Shown: one piece after another, positions 18,747-27,527 of the stretch
Layout of the letters: every line of letters starts with the position of its first letter
How positions within the stretch are numbered: position 1 is the first letter of the stretch
NCBI RefSeq assembly: GCF_002161085.1
Contig: NZ_NFLU01000010.1
Span: forward strand, 62,001 to 126,000
Source: Flavonifractor sp. An112
Lineage (GTDB): Bacteria; Bacillota; Clostridia; Oscillospirales; Oscillospiraceae
Length of the DNA stretch: 64,000 nt
Reading direction: 5' to 3'
Position numbers and translations under genes: made by a program
The notes under the pieces: generated by a model
What the model saw: only the letters and a program-made list of their open reading frames with translations
Told to the model about the DNA's origin: nothing
The model's database searches: none

Positions 18747-20185
18747 GAGCTTTCCCGGTTTTTTTGAAAAATTTTTGTCTCTGCCGGAGCAGGCGGGAAA
18801 AGGGCCGCCTGTCCCAGCAGCAAAAGCACAGGAATCAGGGAATAGTGGTACCGCCCGGCCACCTCCACCAGCATCTGGGCGCAGGTCAGCCCCAGCACAT
18901 ACAGGGGCAGCAAAACCACAGCGGAGCGCTCCCGGTTTCGCCACAGCCGGACCAGGGCACCTCCCGCCAGTACCATGGCTGCATAATAGAATCCGTTGCA
19001 GGCCAGGGCAAACAGCTTGGTATGACGCACCACGCTGCCCACATAGCCCACGCAGGCGTGGTCAGAGTCCAGAAAAGCCCTCAGTTTATCCCGCAGCAGA
19101 GGCAGCAAGGCCACCTTCCCGGAGGTGATGCGGTCTTTGGCAGCCTCCAAAGCTCCCTCCTGAGCCTGCTGGGCGGTGGCCCCCGGCGCATCGCTGAGGG
19201 AAAAGAGCAGATCGCTGTCCTCCTGGTTCCATGCCCCGCCGGAGTCTTGGTTAAATCCCACCAGAACACTGTAGCCCAGCGTGGTGGAGGGCTCCTCCCC
19301 AATGCGGCGGGTCAAATGGGCCTGCCACAGCGGGCCGGTGACGGCATAGACCGCCAGCAGGGCGGCCAGCAGCCCCAACCAGTACCGCCGGGATTCTCCC
19401 AGCAGCCATTCCTCCGGCTTCAGCACCAGGCGCCAGATCAGCAGAGCAATGATCACCACCGCCGCAATGGGACGCACCCCGTTGAACCACCGCAGCACCA
19501 GCCCTGCTGCCACCCCCCGCAGGATGGGCCGTCTCCCTTCCCCTGCCGTCAGCAGCACCAGGGCTCCCAGCATCAGAGTGGTATAGAGGGGCTCGGACAG
19601 AACCAGACTATTATAAATGGTCTGGGAGGGGCAGGCGATCCACAGCAGATAGGCGGAGATCCCGGCCAGCAGTCCCCACCACCGCCGCCCCAACAGGAAA
19701 AGAAAACTGCCGGAGACAGCGGTGAGGACCACATTAAGCATCTGGGCCAGCAGTTCCCCCGGCCCCAGCAGGCGGATAAACCAACTGAGAAAGGAGGAGT
19801 AGCCGAAGATATGAGGGAAGAGGGCCATATAGCGCCCGCCCTCCAGTACCGGCTGCCGGGCCAGGGCATTGGCATAGCCCCAGAAGGTGGCGTAATCCCC
19901 GGAGGGAGTTACCCGTACCAGGAACACCCAGGCTCCCTTGACCGCCAGACAGAGTAGGGTAAGCCCCAGCCAGATCCTGACCGCCCCCATTCTCTCCAAC
20001 CAACGGCACAGCGGCGGCAACCCTTTCCAGCCCGCTGTCAGGACGGGAACTGCCAGCGCCAGGGCCTTCCAGGTCTCCCCATTCTGCCCCACCCCCAGCA
20101 CCAGCCCGCCGGCCAGCAGGGCCAGCGCCAGCCCCAGCATAATCCGGGTCAAAAGACCGGCCCCCGCCGTCAAACGCCGTTCCAT
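18743..20185 (-). CDS. Polytopic membrane protein, GT-C glycosyltransferase-like
   Basis: 480 residues with about 11-12 hydrophobic segments over its whole length. The first outside loop carries SGDYATFW with D97, the acidic position expected in GT-C fold enzymes that use lipid-linked sugars (ArnT/PMT-like), and a second loop has RRIGEEPSTTLGYS. No close family can be named. It is transcribed away from the XRE gene and its end overlaps the ribosomal promoter. Confidence 0.6.
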   Translation of the reverse strand: MERRLTAGAGLLTRIMLGLALALLAGGLVLGVGQNGETWKALALAVPVLTAGWKGLPPLCRWLERMGAVRIWLGLTLLCLAVKGAWVFLVRVTPSGDYATFWGYANALARQPVLEGGRYMALFPHIFGYSSFLSWFIRLLGPGELLAQMLNVVLTAVSGSFLFLLGRRWWGLLAGISAYLLWIACPSQTIYNSLVLSEPLYTTLMLGALVLLTAGEGRRPILRGVAAGLVLRWFNGVRPIAAVVIIALLIWRLVLKPEEWLLGESRRYWLGLLAALLAVYAVTGPLWQAHLTRRIGEEPSTTLGYSVLVGFNQDSGGAWNQEDSDLLFSLSDAPGATAQQAQEGALEAAKDRITSGKVALLPLLRDKLRAFLDSDHACVGYVGSVVRHTKLFALACNGFYYAAMVLAGGALVRLWRNRERSAVVLLPLYVLGLTCAQMLVEVAGRYHYSLIPVLLLLGQAALFPPAPAETKIFQKNRESS

Positions 20186-20222
20186 CGTCTTCTCCCCCCT
20201 CCTGACCTTACATTTTTTAGTT

Positions 20223-20241
20223 TTGTCCTATGATAGGACAA
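20223..20241. promoter_or_regulatory. Palindromic operator 1 of the XRE gene
   Basis: Perfect palindrome TTGTCCTAT-G-ATAGGACAA. Its right arm (AGGACA) doubles as a plausible -35 box for TATAAC at 20259-20264. Confidence 0.6.
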
Positions 20242-20271
20242 CTCAGGACGATTTTCAGTATAACGTTGGGG

Positions 20272-20290
20272 TTGTCCTATGTCAAGACAA
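20272..20290. promoter_or_regulatory. Operator 2 of the XRE gene
   Basis: A second TTGTCCTAT half-site followed by an imperfect inverted half (TCAAGACAA), between the -10 box and the ribosome-binding site. Its centre is 49 bp from that of operator 1. Confidence 0.5.
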
Positions 20291-20306
20291 AAGGAGGTGT
20301 ATTCTC

Positions 20307-20555
20307 ATGGCCAGGATCATTGACGGGACTGCCAAAAACCTGGTGGGCGAGCAGGTGCGGGCCCTGCGCATCAAGCGGGGCATGAGCCAGCAGGCCCTGT
20401 CCGATAAGCTGGAAACCATGGCGATCTATGTCTGCCGGGGCTCGGTCTCCCGGATTGAGGACCGGCAGCGTACGGTCACCGACATCGAGCTGTACGGCCT
20501 GTCTCAGGTGCTGGGGGTGCCCATCTCCCAGTTGTTTGGTCCCGACGAGCCGTAA
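20307..20555 (+). CDS. XRE-family regulator (small HTH protein)
   Basis: 82-residue protein that is almost entirely one HTH_3/XRE domain: VGEQVRALRIKRGMSQQALSDKLE, then SVSRIEDRQRTVTDIELYGLSQVLGV (longer runs abbreviated to MSQQALSDKLE and SVSRIEDRQRTVT). Start ATG at 20307 has AAGGAGG 9 nt upstream; longer in-frame starts read through the promoter. Flanking palindromes suggest it represses itself and perhaps the divergent glycosyltransferase gene. Confidence 0.8.
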   Translation: MARIIDGTAKNLVGEQVRALRIKRGMSQQALSDKLETMAIYVCRGSVSRIEDRQRTVTDIELYGLSQVLGVPISQLFGPDEP

Positions 20556-20558
20556 AAA

Positions 20559-20592
20559 GAGGCCCCGCCGTCCCAACGGACGGCGGGGCCTC
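20559..20592. terminator. Bidirectional terminator between XRE and the aro operon
   Basis: Perfect 15-bp stem GAGGCCCCGCCGTCC and its complement with a CAAC loop. A-rich sequence precedes it (AAAAA on the plus strand), so it best terminates the aro operon coming from the minus strand and blocks XRE read-through. Confidence 0.75.
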
Positions 20593-20607
20593 CTATCAAA
20601 TATCACA

Positions 20608-22005
20608 TTATAAAACTTCAGCAATCCGCTTTTTCATCTCGGCGGCGTCGATTTTAGTCTGGGTGAAGTGCTCCAGAGCCAGCACCGCCTGGTTGACCAG
20701 CAGTCCCAGCCCATTGGCGGTCTTGTGGCCCCGTTTCTTGGCCTGGCGGAGCAGCTCGGTTTCGGCGGGCGCGTAAATCAGGTCCACCACCGGCACGCCG
20801 GGCTTCAGATGATCCAGGAAGGAGAAGTCGGCAAACTGTCCGGCGGTGTCCGCCATTCCCAGGGAGGTGCAATTCACCAGCAGGTCGCACTCCTCCGCCG
20901 CCCGGGCCAGTTCATCCTGGGAAAAGCCCGCCGGATGAAGGTGCTCCGGGTCGTGGTCACAGATGGCCTGAGCCTTGTCGAGGGTACGGTTGCACACGAT
21001 GACCCCCGCTCCGGCCTGGGCCAGCTTGAGACATACCGCCTTGGCGGCGCCTCCCGCTCCCAGCACCGTCACCTTTTTACCCGCCGGATCGATGCCCTCG
21101 TCGGCCAGTGCCCGAAGGAAGCCCTCGCCATCGGTGTTGTAGCCGTAGGTTTTGCCCTCCCGGATGCATACGGTGTTCACCGCTCCGATAAGCCTGGCGT
21201 CCTCGTCCAGCACATCCAGCAGGGGCACCAGTTCCTCCTTGTGGGGCATGGTGGCGTTGAATCCGGCGTACCCGGCAAATTTGGCACACTCCAGCCATTC
21301 CCTGCACTGTCCCCGAGGCACCGGCTGACACAGATACACATAGTCCAGACCCAGAGCCTTGAGCATGGTATTCTGGATCAGAGGGGACTTTGAGTGGGCC
21401 ACCGGGTCCCCAATAACGCACAGCTTGCGGGTAGTGTTTTTCAGTTCCACATTCATATCCATCTCTCCCCGTTCGCCCTCCGGCCGGTGGTCGGGGAGGG
21501 CGGCGTTGATTGCCAGGGCCACCAGCAATCCCACAATGGTCTCAATCATGCGGGCAGCGGCGTAGTAATACCGGGTCACACCGGTGACGCCGGTGATGAG
21601 AATGACACAGGGCAGAATGCAGGCCATGCCGCAGGCGGTGGGCCGCTTGATGAGCAGACACAACCAAACCCCTGCCACACATACCACACCAAGAATGATG
21701 GTCTTGAGCCAGAAATGCTCCAGGGCCGGTCCCAGCAGCAGGGTAGCGGTACCCAGGGCGCCGCCCACAATGACGCCGATCAGGCGGGAAATACCCTGGC
21801 GGAAGGTCTGACCCAGGGTGCTCTGGGTGCAGATGATGCAGGCAATACAGGCATACAGAGGCCCCATCTGCCCCAAAATACCTCCCAGCTCCTCCCGATA
21901 GGTGAGGCCAAAGGGAAGGAACAGCGCATAGGACACCATCACCGCCACGGCTGTCTTGATGACCCGCATTCCAATGCGGGGCAAGGGAACAGAAGGATAT
22001 TTCAT
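20608..22005 (-). CDS. aroE: Fusion: aromatic-acid-exporter-type membrane domain + shikimate dehydrogenase
   Basis: One continuous 465-codon frame. Residues 1-172 form a membrane domain of the FUSC/ArAE_1 (aromatic acid exporter) type with about six hydrophobic segments and the QSTLGQTFRQGISRLIGVIVGG signature (QSTLGQTF..RLIGVIVGG). Residues 190-465 are a complete shikimate dehydrogenase: SKSP at 205-208, catalytic K256 in NATMPHK, AVNT, D292 in NTDGEGF and the GAGGAAKA nucleotide loop. A good ribosome site (GGGGAG) precedes Met184, so free AroE may also be made. Last gene of the aromatic operon. Confidence 0.85.
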   Translation of the reverse strand: MKYPSVPLPRIGMRVIKTAVAVMVSYALFLPFGLTYREELGGILGQMGPLYACIACIICTQSTLGQTFRQGISRLIGVIVGGALGTATLLLGPALEHFWLKTIILGVVCVAGVWLCLLIKRPTACGMACILPCVILITGVTGVTRYYYAAARMIETIVGLLVALAINAALPDHRPEGERGEMDMNVELKNTTRKLCVIGDPVAHSKSPLIQNTMLKALGLDYVYLCQPVPRGQCREWLECAKFAGYAGFNATMPHKEELVPLLDVLDEDARLIGAVNTVCIREGKTYGYNTDGEGFLRALADEGIDPAGKKVTVLGAGGAAKAVCLKLAQAGAGVIVCNRTLDKAQAICDHDPEHLHPAGFSQDELARAAEECDLLVNCTSLGMADTAGQFADFSFLDHLKPGVPVVDLIYAPAETELLRQAKKRGHKTANGLGLLVNQAVLALEHFTQTKIDAAEMKKRIAEVL

Positions 22006-22041
22006 AATCTCTCCTTGCTCATTTATGGAAGCTCTCTTCGG

Positions 22042-22473
22042 TTACAACTCTCTGGCGAGAAAGTAACCCATTGCCGCCTCGTAGCCATACAGGCCCAGGC
22101 CGCAGATCTGACCCACACAGGCGGGGGCGGTGACGCTCTTGTGCCGGAACTCCTCCCGCTGGTGGACGTTGGAGATGTGGACCTCAATACAGGGCACATC
22201 CACCGCCTTCAGGGCGTCCAGAATGGCGTAGGAGTAGTGGGTAAAGGCCCCTGGGTTCATGACGATGGCGTCATACACCCCGTCGGCGGCGTGGATGGCG
22301 TCAATAATGGCCCCCTCGTGGTTGGACTGGAAGCAGTGGGCCTCAGAGCCGTGGGCGGCGGCAAAGTCCTCCAACCGCTTGCACAGGCTGTCATAGGTGT
22401 TCTCCCCATAAATACCCGGCTCCCGCTTGCCCAGCAGGTTCAGGTTGGGTCCGTTGATGACGAGAAATTTCAT
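22042..22473 (-). CDS. aroQ: 3-dehydroquinate dehydratase, type II
   Basis: 143-residue type II dehydroquinase that turns dehydroquinate into dehydroshikimate. NGPNLNLLGKREPGIYG with the catalytic Tyr, NPGAFTHYSYAI, and EVHISNVHQREEFRHKS are diagnostic. The ATG at 22473 overlaps the aroK stop (ATGA). Confidence 0.97.
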   Translation of the reverse strand: MKFLVINGPNLNLLGKREPGIYGENTYDSLCKRLEDFAAAHGSEAHCFQSNHEGAIIDAIHAADGVYDAIVMNPGAFTHYSYAILDALKAVDVPCIEVHISNVHQREEFRHKSVTAPACVGQICGLGLYGYEAAMGYFLAREL

Positions 22474-22964
22474 TTCAGCACCTCCAAAATCCGCTGGACG
22501 GTCTCCGCCGGGGTGGCCTGGACATCCACCACATGGTCCGCCCACTCCAGGTAGATGGGCTCCCGTCCGGCATATCGCTCCAGAAAGGCCTCTCTCCCCT
22601 GCTGGCCCAGGGGGCGGCTACCCATAGACACATTGTCGTAGATCTCTCCCGGGTCCCGCCGGAGGAAAACCACAGTACCACTATATTTTAGAGAAGCGAT
22701 GGAATCCGCCCGGGTGGGCAGGCCGCCGCCGCAGGCAATGACCTGTCCCTTACGCCGGGCCAGTTCCTCTGCCGCGCCCAACTCCCAGTCCCGGAAGAAG
22801 GCCTCTCCCTCCCTGGCAAAGATGTCGGGGATGGACCGGCCCAAGGCCTCCTCTATATATTGGTCGGTATCCACGAAGGTGAAGCCCAGCTCTTTGGCCA
22901 GCAGCTTCCCTACCGTGGACTTGCCGCAGCCCATCATACCGATGAGCACCACGTTATCCCTCAT
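22470..22964 (-). CDS. aroK: Shikimate kinase
   Basis: 164-residue kinase that phosphorylates shikimate at the 3-hydroxyl. Walker A GMMGCGKST at residues 9-17, shikimate-binding DTD and the GGG loop (ACGGGLPTR) are present. Overlaps pheA by 4 nt upstream and aroQ by 4 nt downstream. Confidence 0.96.
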   Translation of the reverse strand: MRDNVVLIGMMGCGKSTVGKLLAKELGFTFVDTDQYIEEALGRSIPDIFAREGEAFFRDWELGAAEELARRKGQVIACGGGLPTRADSIASLKYSGTVVFLRRDPGEIYDNVSMGSRPLGQQGREAFLERYAGREPIYLEWADHVVDVQATPAETVQRILEVLK

Positions 22965-24124
22965 GCCTGCTCCTCCCAGGCTTTGTAGTTGCCCAGAATG
23001 CGCACCTCGGTGGCCAATTGGCTCAGCTCGTGGAGCACCCCGTCCATGCCGGGGGCGGTGAGGTCGCCGGTGAAATCCAGGAAGAAGAGGTACTCAAAAC
23101 CCCGTCCAGGGATGGGCCGGGACTCGATCTTCAGCAGGTTGAGCCCCTGGACGGCAAAGATGGTGAGGATCTCATGGAGGGAGCCGCTCTGGTGGGGCAG
23201 GCGGAACACGGCACTGATCTTGTTGCGGTCGGGCCGCAGTTCGGGGACCGGAGACACCACGGCAAACCGGGTATGGTTCATGGTATTGTGGTTGACCCGT
23301 TCAGCCAGGATGTTGAGGCCGTACAACTGGGCAGCCCGCTTGGAGCAGATAGCGGCTGCGGTCAGATCCCCCTTCTCCGCCACCAGCTTGGCAGAACCGG
23401 CGGTGTCCAGGGTGGGCACCCGCTTCCAGTCCCGGTGGGCGTCCAGATACTTCTCGCTCTGCATCAGCCCCTGCTCATGGGAATAGACGGTGGTAATCTG
23501 GGACAGTTCCACGCCCGGCAGTGCTGCCAGGCAGTGCTCCACCGGCACCTGCCACTCCCCCACAATGTAATAGCGGTACTGGGCCATCAGGTCGTATACC
23601 TGCCGGATAGACCCGGTGGAGGAGTTCTCCACCGGCAGCATGGCGTAGTCCACCTCGCCGCTCTCCAGGGCAGCGAATACATCGTTGAACCAGGACTTGC
23701 CCACGCTGTTCACGTCTCCGCCGAAGAAGCCCACGGTGGCCTCCTCGCTGTAGCAGCCCGGCTCTCCCTGGTAGGTCACCCGGGGATTGGCCACCGGCTG
23801 ACGCACTCTGGCCAGGTCGGCCAGATAGGCGGCATAGCCCGGGTCCTCCGCCCCCTCCTTCACCAGATGGCGCTGCTGGCGGCGGGAGATGGCCATGATG
23901 CTCTCATAGAGCGCCGCCAGATCCGCCTTCCGGGCGGGATCGTCGGTCAGGGCCGTCTTGGCGGCAATGACCTGCTTCTCCCGGTTGGCGTCCAGCACCG
24001 GGATGCCCTGGCGCTGCTTATATTCCCCCACCTTGCCGGTGACGGCCATCCGCTCCAGAAAGAGTTTGACCAGTTCCCCGTCGATGCGGTCGATCTCCTG
24101 CCGATATTGCTCCAGTTCCGTCAT
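22961..24124 (-). CDS. pheA: Bifunctional chorismate mutase/prephenate dehydratase (P-protein)
   Basis: 387 residues. An AroQ-type chorismate mutase (about 1-85: RQEIDRIDGELVKLFLERM) is followed by prephenate dehydratase (about 110-285, with catalytic NHTRFAVVS) and a C-terminal ACT domain with the phenylalanine-binding ESRP motif. It commits chorismate to phenylalanine, so Phe is the expected allosteric inhibitor. Start at 24124 is chosen because GGAG lies 8 nt upstream. Its presence in the operon fits the Phe-rich leader peptide. Confidence 0.96.
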   Translation of the reverse strand: MTELEQYRQEIDRIDGELVKLFLERMAVTGKVGEYKQRQGIPVLDANREKQVIAAKTALTDDPARKADLAALYESIMAISRRQQRHLVKEGAEDPGYAAYLADLARVRQPVANPRVTYQGEPGCYSEEATVGFFGGDVNSVGKSWFNDVFAALESGEVDYAMLPVENSSTGSIRQVYDLMAQYRYYIVGEWQVPVEHCLAALPGVELSQITTVYSHEQGLMQSEKYLDAHRDWKRVPTLDTAGSAKLVAEKGDLTAAAICSKRAAQLYGLNILAERVNHNTMNHTRFAVVSPVPELRPDRNKISAVFRLPHQSGSLHEILTIFAVQGLNLLKIESRPIPGRGFEYLFFLDFTGDLTAPGMDGVLHELSQLATEVRILGNYKAWEEQA

Positions 24125-24139
24125 ATCCATCGCTCCTTA

Positions 24140-25183
24140 TCAGATGCCCAATACAGCGCAGGCCGCCAGGGCAGCCGCCGCCTCGATCACCGGCACCGCC
24201 CGGGGGACGATGCAGGGATCATGGCGGCCGTGGATCTCAATTTCCGTCTCCTCCCCAGTCCGCAGGTCCACGCTCTCCTGAGGCAGAGAGATGGAGGGAG
24301 TGGGCCGGATGGTGACCTCAAAGGTCACCGGCATCCCGTTGGTGATGCCGCCGTTGATTCCCCCGGCGTGGTTGGTCTTGGTGACCACTTTGCCGTCCTC
24401 CACGGCGAAGGGGTCGTTGGCCTCGCTGCCCCGCATGAGGGAGAAGGCCACACCGGCCCCGAACTCGATGCCCTTCACCGCGGGTACGGCAAAGAGATAC
24501 TGGGAGAAGACGCCCTCCACATTGCAGCCGAAGTCGGGGGCGCCCAGTCCGGCGGGCAGGCCGGTGACGGCGCACTCGATGGCGCCGCCCACGCTGTCCT
24601 GCTCCTCCTTGGCCTCCAGAATGGCCTGGCGCATCTCCTCTCCCTTGCTGTCATTCAGTACCGGGAAGGATTTGGCCGCCACAGCTTTCAGTTCCTCCGG
24701 GTCCTCCAGGGCGGCGTCGCAGATGCCGTAGATGGAGCTGATGTGGGCCCCCACCTGAACGCCCCGGCCCGCCAGCACCTGCTTGGCCACTGCGCCGGCG
24801 GCTACCAGTGGAGCGGTGAGACGGCCGGAGAAGTGGCCGCCGCCCCGATAGTCCAGACAGCCTCTGCTCTTGATGAATCCGGCGTAATCCCCGTGGCTGG
24901 GCCGGGGGGTGTACCGGATGGATTCATAGTCCTTGGAGTGCTGGTCGGAGTTGCGGATCACCATAGCCAGAGGGGCCCCGGTGGTCTTGCCCTCAAACAC
25001 CCCGGAGAGCACCTCCACCAGGTCGCTCTCCTTCCGGGCAGTTGCGGTGGGGTCCTGGCCCGGCTTGCGCCGGTCCAGCTCCTTCTGTACTCGTCCCAGA
25101 TCCAGCTCCAGCCCGGCGGGTACCCCCTCCAGCACCACGCCGATGGCAGGGCCGTGGGACTCCCCGAAGATCATATGTCGCAT
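24140..25183 (-). CDS. aroC: Chorismate synthase
   Basis: 347-residue FMN-dependent enzyme making chorismate from EPSP. FGESHGPAIG close to the N-terminus and RPSHGDYAG are family motifs. The ATG at 25183 has GGAGG about 9 nt upstream and overlaps the aroA end by 13 nt. The N-terminus is several residues shorter than in most family members. Confidence 0.95.
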   Translation of the reverse strand: MRHMIFGESHGPAIGVVLEGVPAGLELDLGRVQKELDRRKPGQDPTATARKESDLVEVLSGVFEGKTTGAPLAMVIRNSDQHSKDYESIRYTPRPSHGDYAGFIKSRGCLDYRGGGHFSGRLTAPLVAAGAVAKQVLAGRGVQVGAHISSIYGICDAALEDPEELKAVAAKSFPVLNDSKGEEMRQAILEAKEEQDSVGGAIECAVTGLPAGLGAPDFGCNVEGVFSQYLFAVPAVKGIEFGAGVAFSLMRGSEANDPFAVEDGKVVTKTNHAGGINGGITNGMPVTFEVTIRPTPSISLPQESVDLRTGEETEIEIHGRHDPCIVPRAVPVIEAAAALAACAVLGI

Positions 25184-26400
25184 ATCAGTTCTCCTCCCAA
25201 TCTGCGGTAATCCTCCCAGAACCGTGGATAGGACTTCTTGACGCACTCCGCACCAGTGATGGTCACCGGCGCTTCACACCGGATGGCGGCAATGGCCGCC
25301 ATCATGGCAATGCGGTGGTCATTGTGGCCGGAGACGGTAACACCCCCCGCCAGCTTCTCCTTCCCATGGATCACCAGGTAGTCCTCATATTCCTCTACCT
25401 GGGCCCCCAGGGCGTTGAGCACTTCGGTCACGGTAGCCAGCCGGTCGCTCTCCTTGATCCGCAGCCGCCCGGCGTTGACAATGCGGGTGGTCTCCCCCGA
25501 TCGCAGGGCGGCCATGGCGGCCAGAGGGGGCACCAGATCGGGGCACTGGCTTACATCCAGGTCCAGGCTGCCGATCCCCTGCAGCTGGTCATAAAATCCG
25601 GCAATGGCCCGGTCCCCCTGAACGGAGGCCTGATCCAGCCCACCGATCTCCACCGGGCAGCCCAGGCATTTGGCTCCGTACCAGAAGGCGGCGTTGGACC
25701 AGTCGGCCTCAATGGCCAGATTCTGATGCTGGTAATACTGATTTCCCGGCACACGGAAGGTGCGCTTGCCGTCGTATTCCGCCTTTACTCCAAACCGTTC
25801 CAGGGCGTCCAGGGTCATGTCCACATAGCCCCGGCTCTCCAGGCCGGTGGTGAGTACGATCTGGCTGTCCCCCTCCAGCAGGGGCAGGGCATACAGCAGG
25901 CCGGTGATGAACTGGGAGGACACGTTGCCCGGCAGAGTGTAAATGCCGGGGGTCAGCTTGCCCCGTACCGTCAGCACCCCGTCCTTCTGTTCGTAGAAGA
26001 TGCCCTTCTCCCGGAAGAGGGCAAAATAGGGCCCCTGGGGCCGCTCCATCAGCCGCCCGTGGCCGGTGAATTTCCCGCCCCCCTTGAGGGCCAGAGCCAC
26101 CGGAATGAGAAAGCGGAGGGTGGAGCCGCTCTCCCCGCAGTCCATCACCTCGGGGGCGGGCTCCTCATGGCCATCCACCAGGTCGGCGCCCCGGATGATG
26201 GTACCATCAGCAGAAGCGTCGGCGTCCAGGGTGCGCATACACCGCAGGGTGGCCTGGATGTCCTCCGACAAATCCACGTTGGACAGCTTGCAGAAGCCGT
26301 CGGACAGAGCGGCGGCGATGATGAGCCGGTGGGCCTGGCTCTTGGAGGGGGGCGGAGTTACCGCCCCCGCCAGCGAGGTTGGCGTAATGGTCACATTCAT
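25171..26400 (-). CDS. aroA: 3-phosphoshikimate 1-carboxyvinyltransferase (EPSP synthase)
   Basis: 409-residue enzyme joining PEP and shikimate 3-phosphate. PPPSKSQAHRLIIAAALS (binding Lys/Ser), DCGESGSTLRFLIP and the C-terminal RIKESDRLATV and GHNDHRIAM blocks are visible. The residue after the second GESGS motif does not show the classical resistance pattern clearly; glyphosate response cannot be read from it. Confidence 0.96.
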   Translation of the reverse strand: MNVTITPTSLAGAVTPPPSKSQAHRLIIAAALSDGFCKLSNVDLSEDIQATLRCMRTLDADASADGTIIRGADLVDGHEEPAPEVMDCGESGSTLRFLIPVALALKGGGKFTGHGRLMERPQGPYFALFREKGIFYEQKDGVLTVRGKLTPGIYTLPGNVSSQFITGLLYALPLLEGDSQIVLTTGLESRGYVDMTLDALERFGVKAEYDGKRTFRVPGNQYYQHQNLAIEADWSNAAFWYGAKCLGCPVEIGGLDQASVQGDRAIAGFYDQLQGIGSLDLDVSQCPDLVPPLAAMAALRSGETTRIVNAGRLRIKESDRLATVTEVLNALGAQVEEYEDYLVIHGKEKLAGGVTVSGHNDHRIAMMAAIAAIRCEAPVTITGAECVKKSYPRFWEDYRRLGGELICDI

Positions 26401-27461
26401 TTCAGTTCCTCCAGCAGTGCGGCTTTGGGCATTTTATGGGGGATAGCCCGGCCCATCTCTTCCAGCAGGATCACGCTGATGTCCGCCCCCGCCCCCTTCT
26501 TGTCCAGACCAATGGCGGCGGCATACTCCTCCGCCGTACAAGAGATCTCCACCGGCAGATCCAGAGCGGTGAGAACGGCGGCAATCCTGTCCGCCGTCCC
26601 CGCCGGAGTAATCCCCAGCCGCTCCCCCAGTCCGGCGGCCCTCACCATACCGGCGGCCACCGCCTGACCGTGGGTCCACTTCTCATAGTGGCCCGCCTTC
26701 TCGTAGGCGTGGCCCAGGGTGTGGCCGAAGTTGAGCAGCATCCGTTTTCCCGTGTCCCGCTCGTCCCCTTCCACAATATTCCGTTTTAAATTGCAGCAAA
26801 TATACAGAACGTGTTCGATTTCCGCCATAATTCCCTTCCGGCTGGGCCGGTGGGCCAGGAAATCAAAGAAGGTCCCGTCCAGGATACAGCCGTACTTGAT
26901 GACCTCTGCCATACCGTCGGCAAAGGTAGCGTCGGGCAGGGTATCCAGGGTATCCGGGTCCATCAGCACCAGCTTGGGCTGCCAGAAGGCACCGGCCAGA
27001 TTCTTGCCCGCCTCCAGGTCGATGGCCACCTTGCCTCCCACAGAGGAGTCCACCTGGGAGAGGAGGGTGGTGGGGATCTGGACGAAGTCCACCCCACGCA
27101 GGATAGTAGCTGCGGCAAAGCCCGCCAGGTCCCCCACCACGCCGCCGCCCAGAGCCACCACGGCATCGGTACGGGTGAGCCCGGCGGCCATCATGGCCTC
27201 CCACAGGCCGGCCAGCTGACCGGCACACTTGGAGGCCTCTCCGGCGGGCACAACATGGATCGTCACAGAAAACCCGGCGGCGGTGAGACTTGCTTCCAGC
27301 CGGGGGGCATAGAGGGGGGCCACGTTGGAGTCGGTGACCACAAAGAGCCTGCCCGCCCGGGGCAGGGCCTTCCGGCAGTATGCTCCCGCCTGGTCCAGCA
27401 GGCCCCGCTGGATCAGAATATCATATTCCCGCCCCGGCAGGGCAACGGTGAGGGTCTTCAT
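26397..27461 (-). CDS. aroB: 3-dehydroquinate synthase
   Basis: 354-residue NAD- and metal-dependent enzyme, second step of the pathway. LGGGVVGDLAGFAAATILRG, the FVQIPTTLLSQVDSSVGGK block and FGHTLGHAYEKAG (metal histidines) are present. Start MKTLTVALPG at 27461 has AAGGA about 10 nt upstream. Its stop overlaps the aroA start by 4 nt. Confidence 0.96.
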   Translation of the reverse strand: MKTLTVALPGREYDILIQRGLLDQAGAYCRKALPRAGRLFVVTDSNVAPLYAPRLEASLTAAGFSVTIHVVPAGEASKCAGQLAGLWEAMMAAGLTRTDAVVALGGGVVGDLAGFAAATILRGVDFVQIPTTLLSQVDSSVGGKVAIDLEAGKNLAGAFWQPKLVLMDPDTLDTLPDATFADGMAEVIKYGCILDGTFFDFLAHRPSRKGIMAEIEHVLYICCNLKRNIVEGDERDTGKRMLLNFGHTLGHAYEKAGHYEKWTHGQAVAAGMVRAAGLGERLGITPAGTADRIAAVLTALDLPVEISCTAEEYAAAIGLDKKGAGADISVILLEEMGRAIPHKMPKAALLEELK

Positions 27462-27527
27462 GGGCACTTCGTCCTTTCCATAATACCGTAGGAGCAATCT
27501 TTCTGGCCACCCCTGCGTCATTTCTTT

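Noticed and set aside
23018-25210. 730-codon plus-strand frame opposite pheA and aroC
   Set aside because: Antisense shadow of two well identified genes; no domains.
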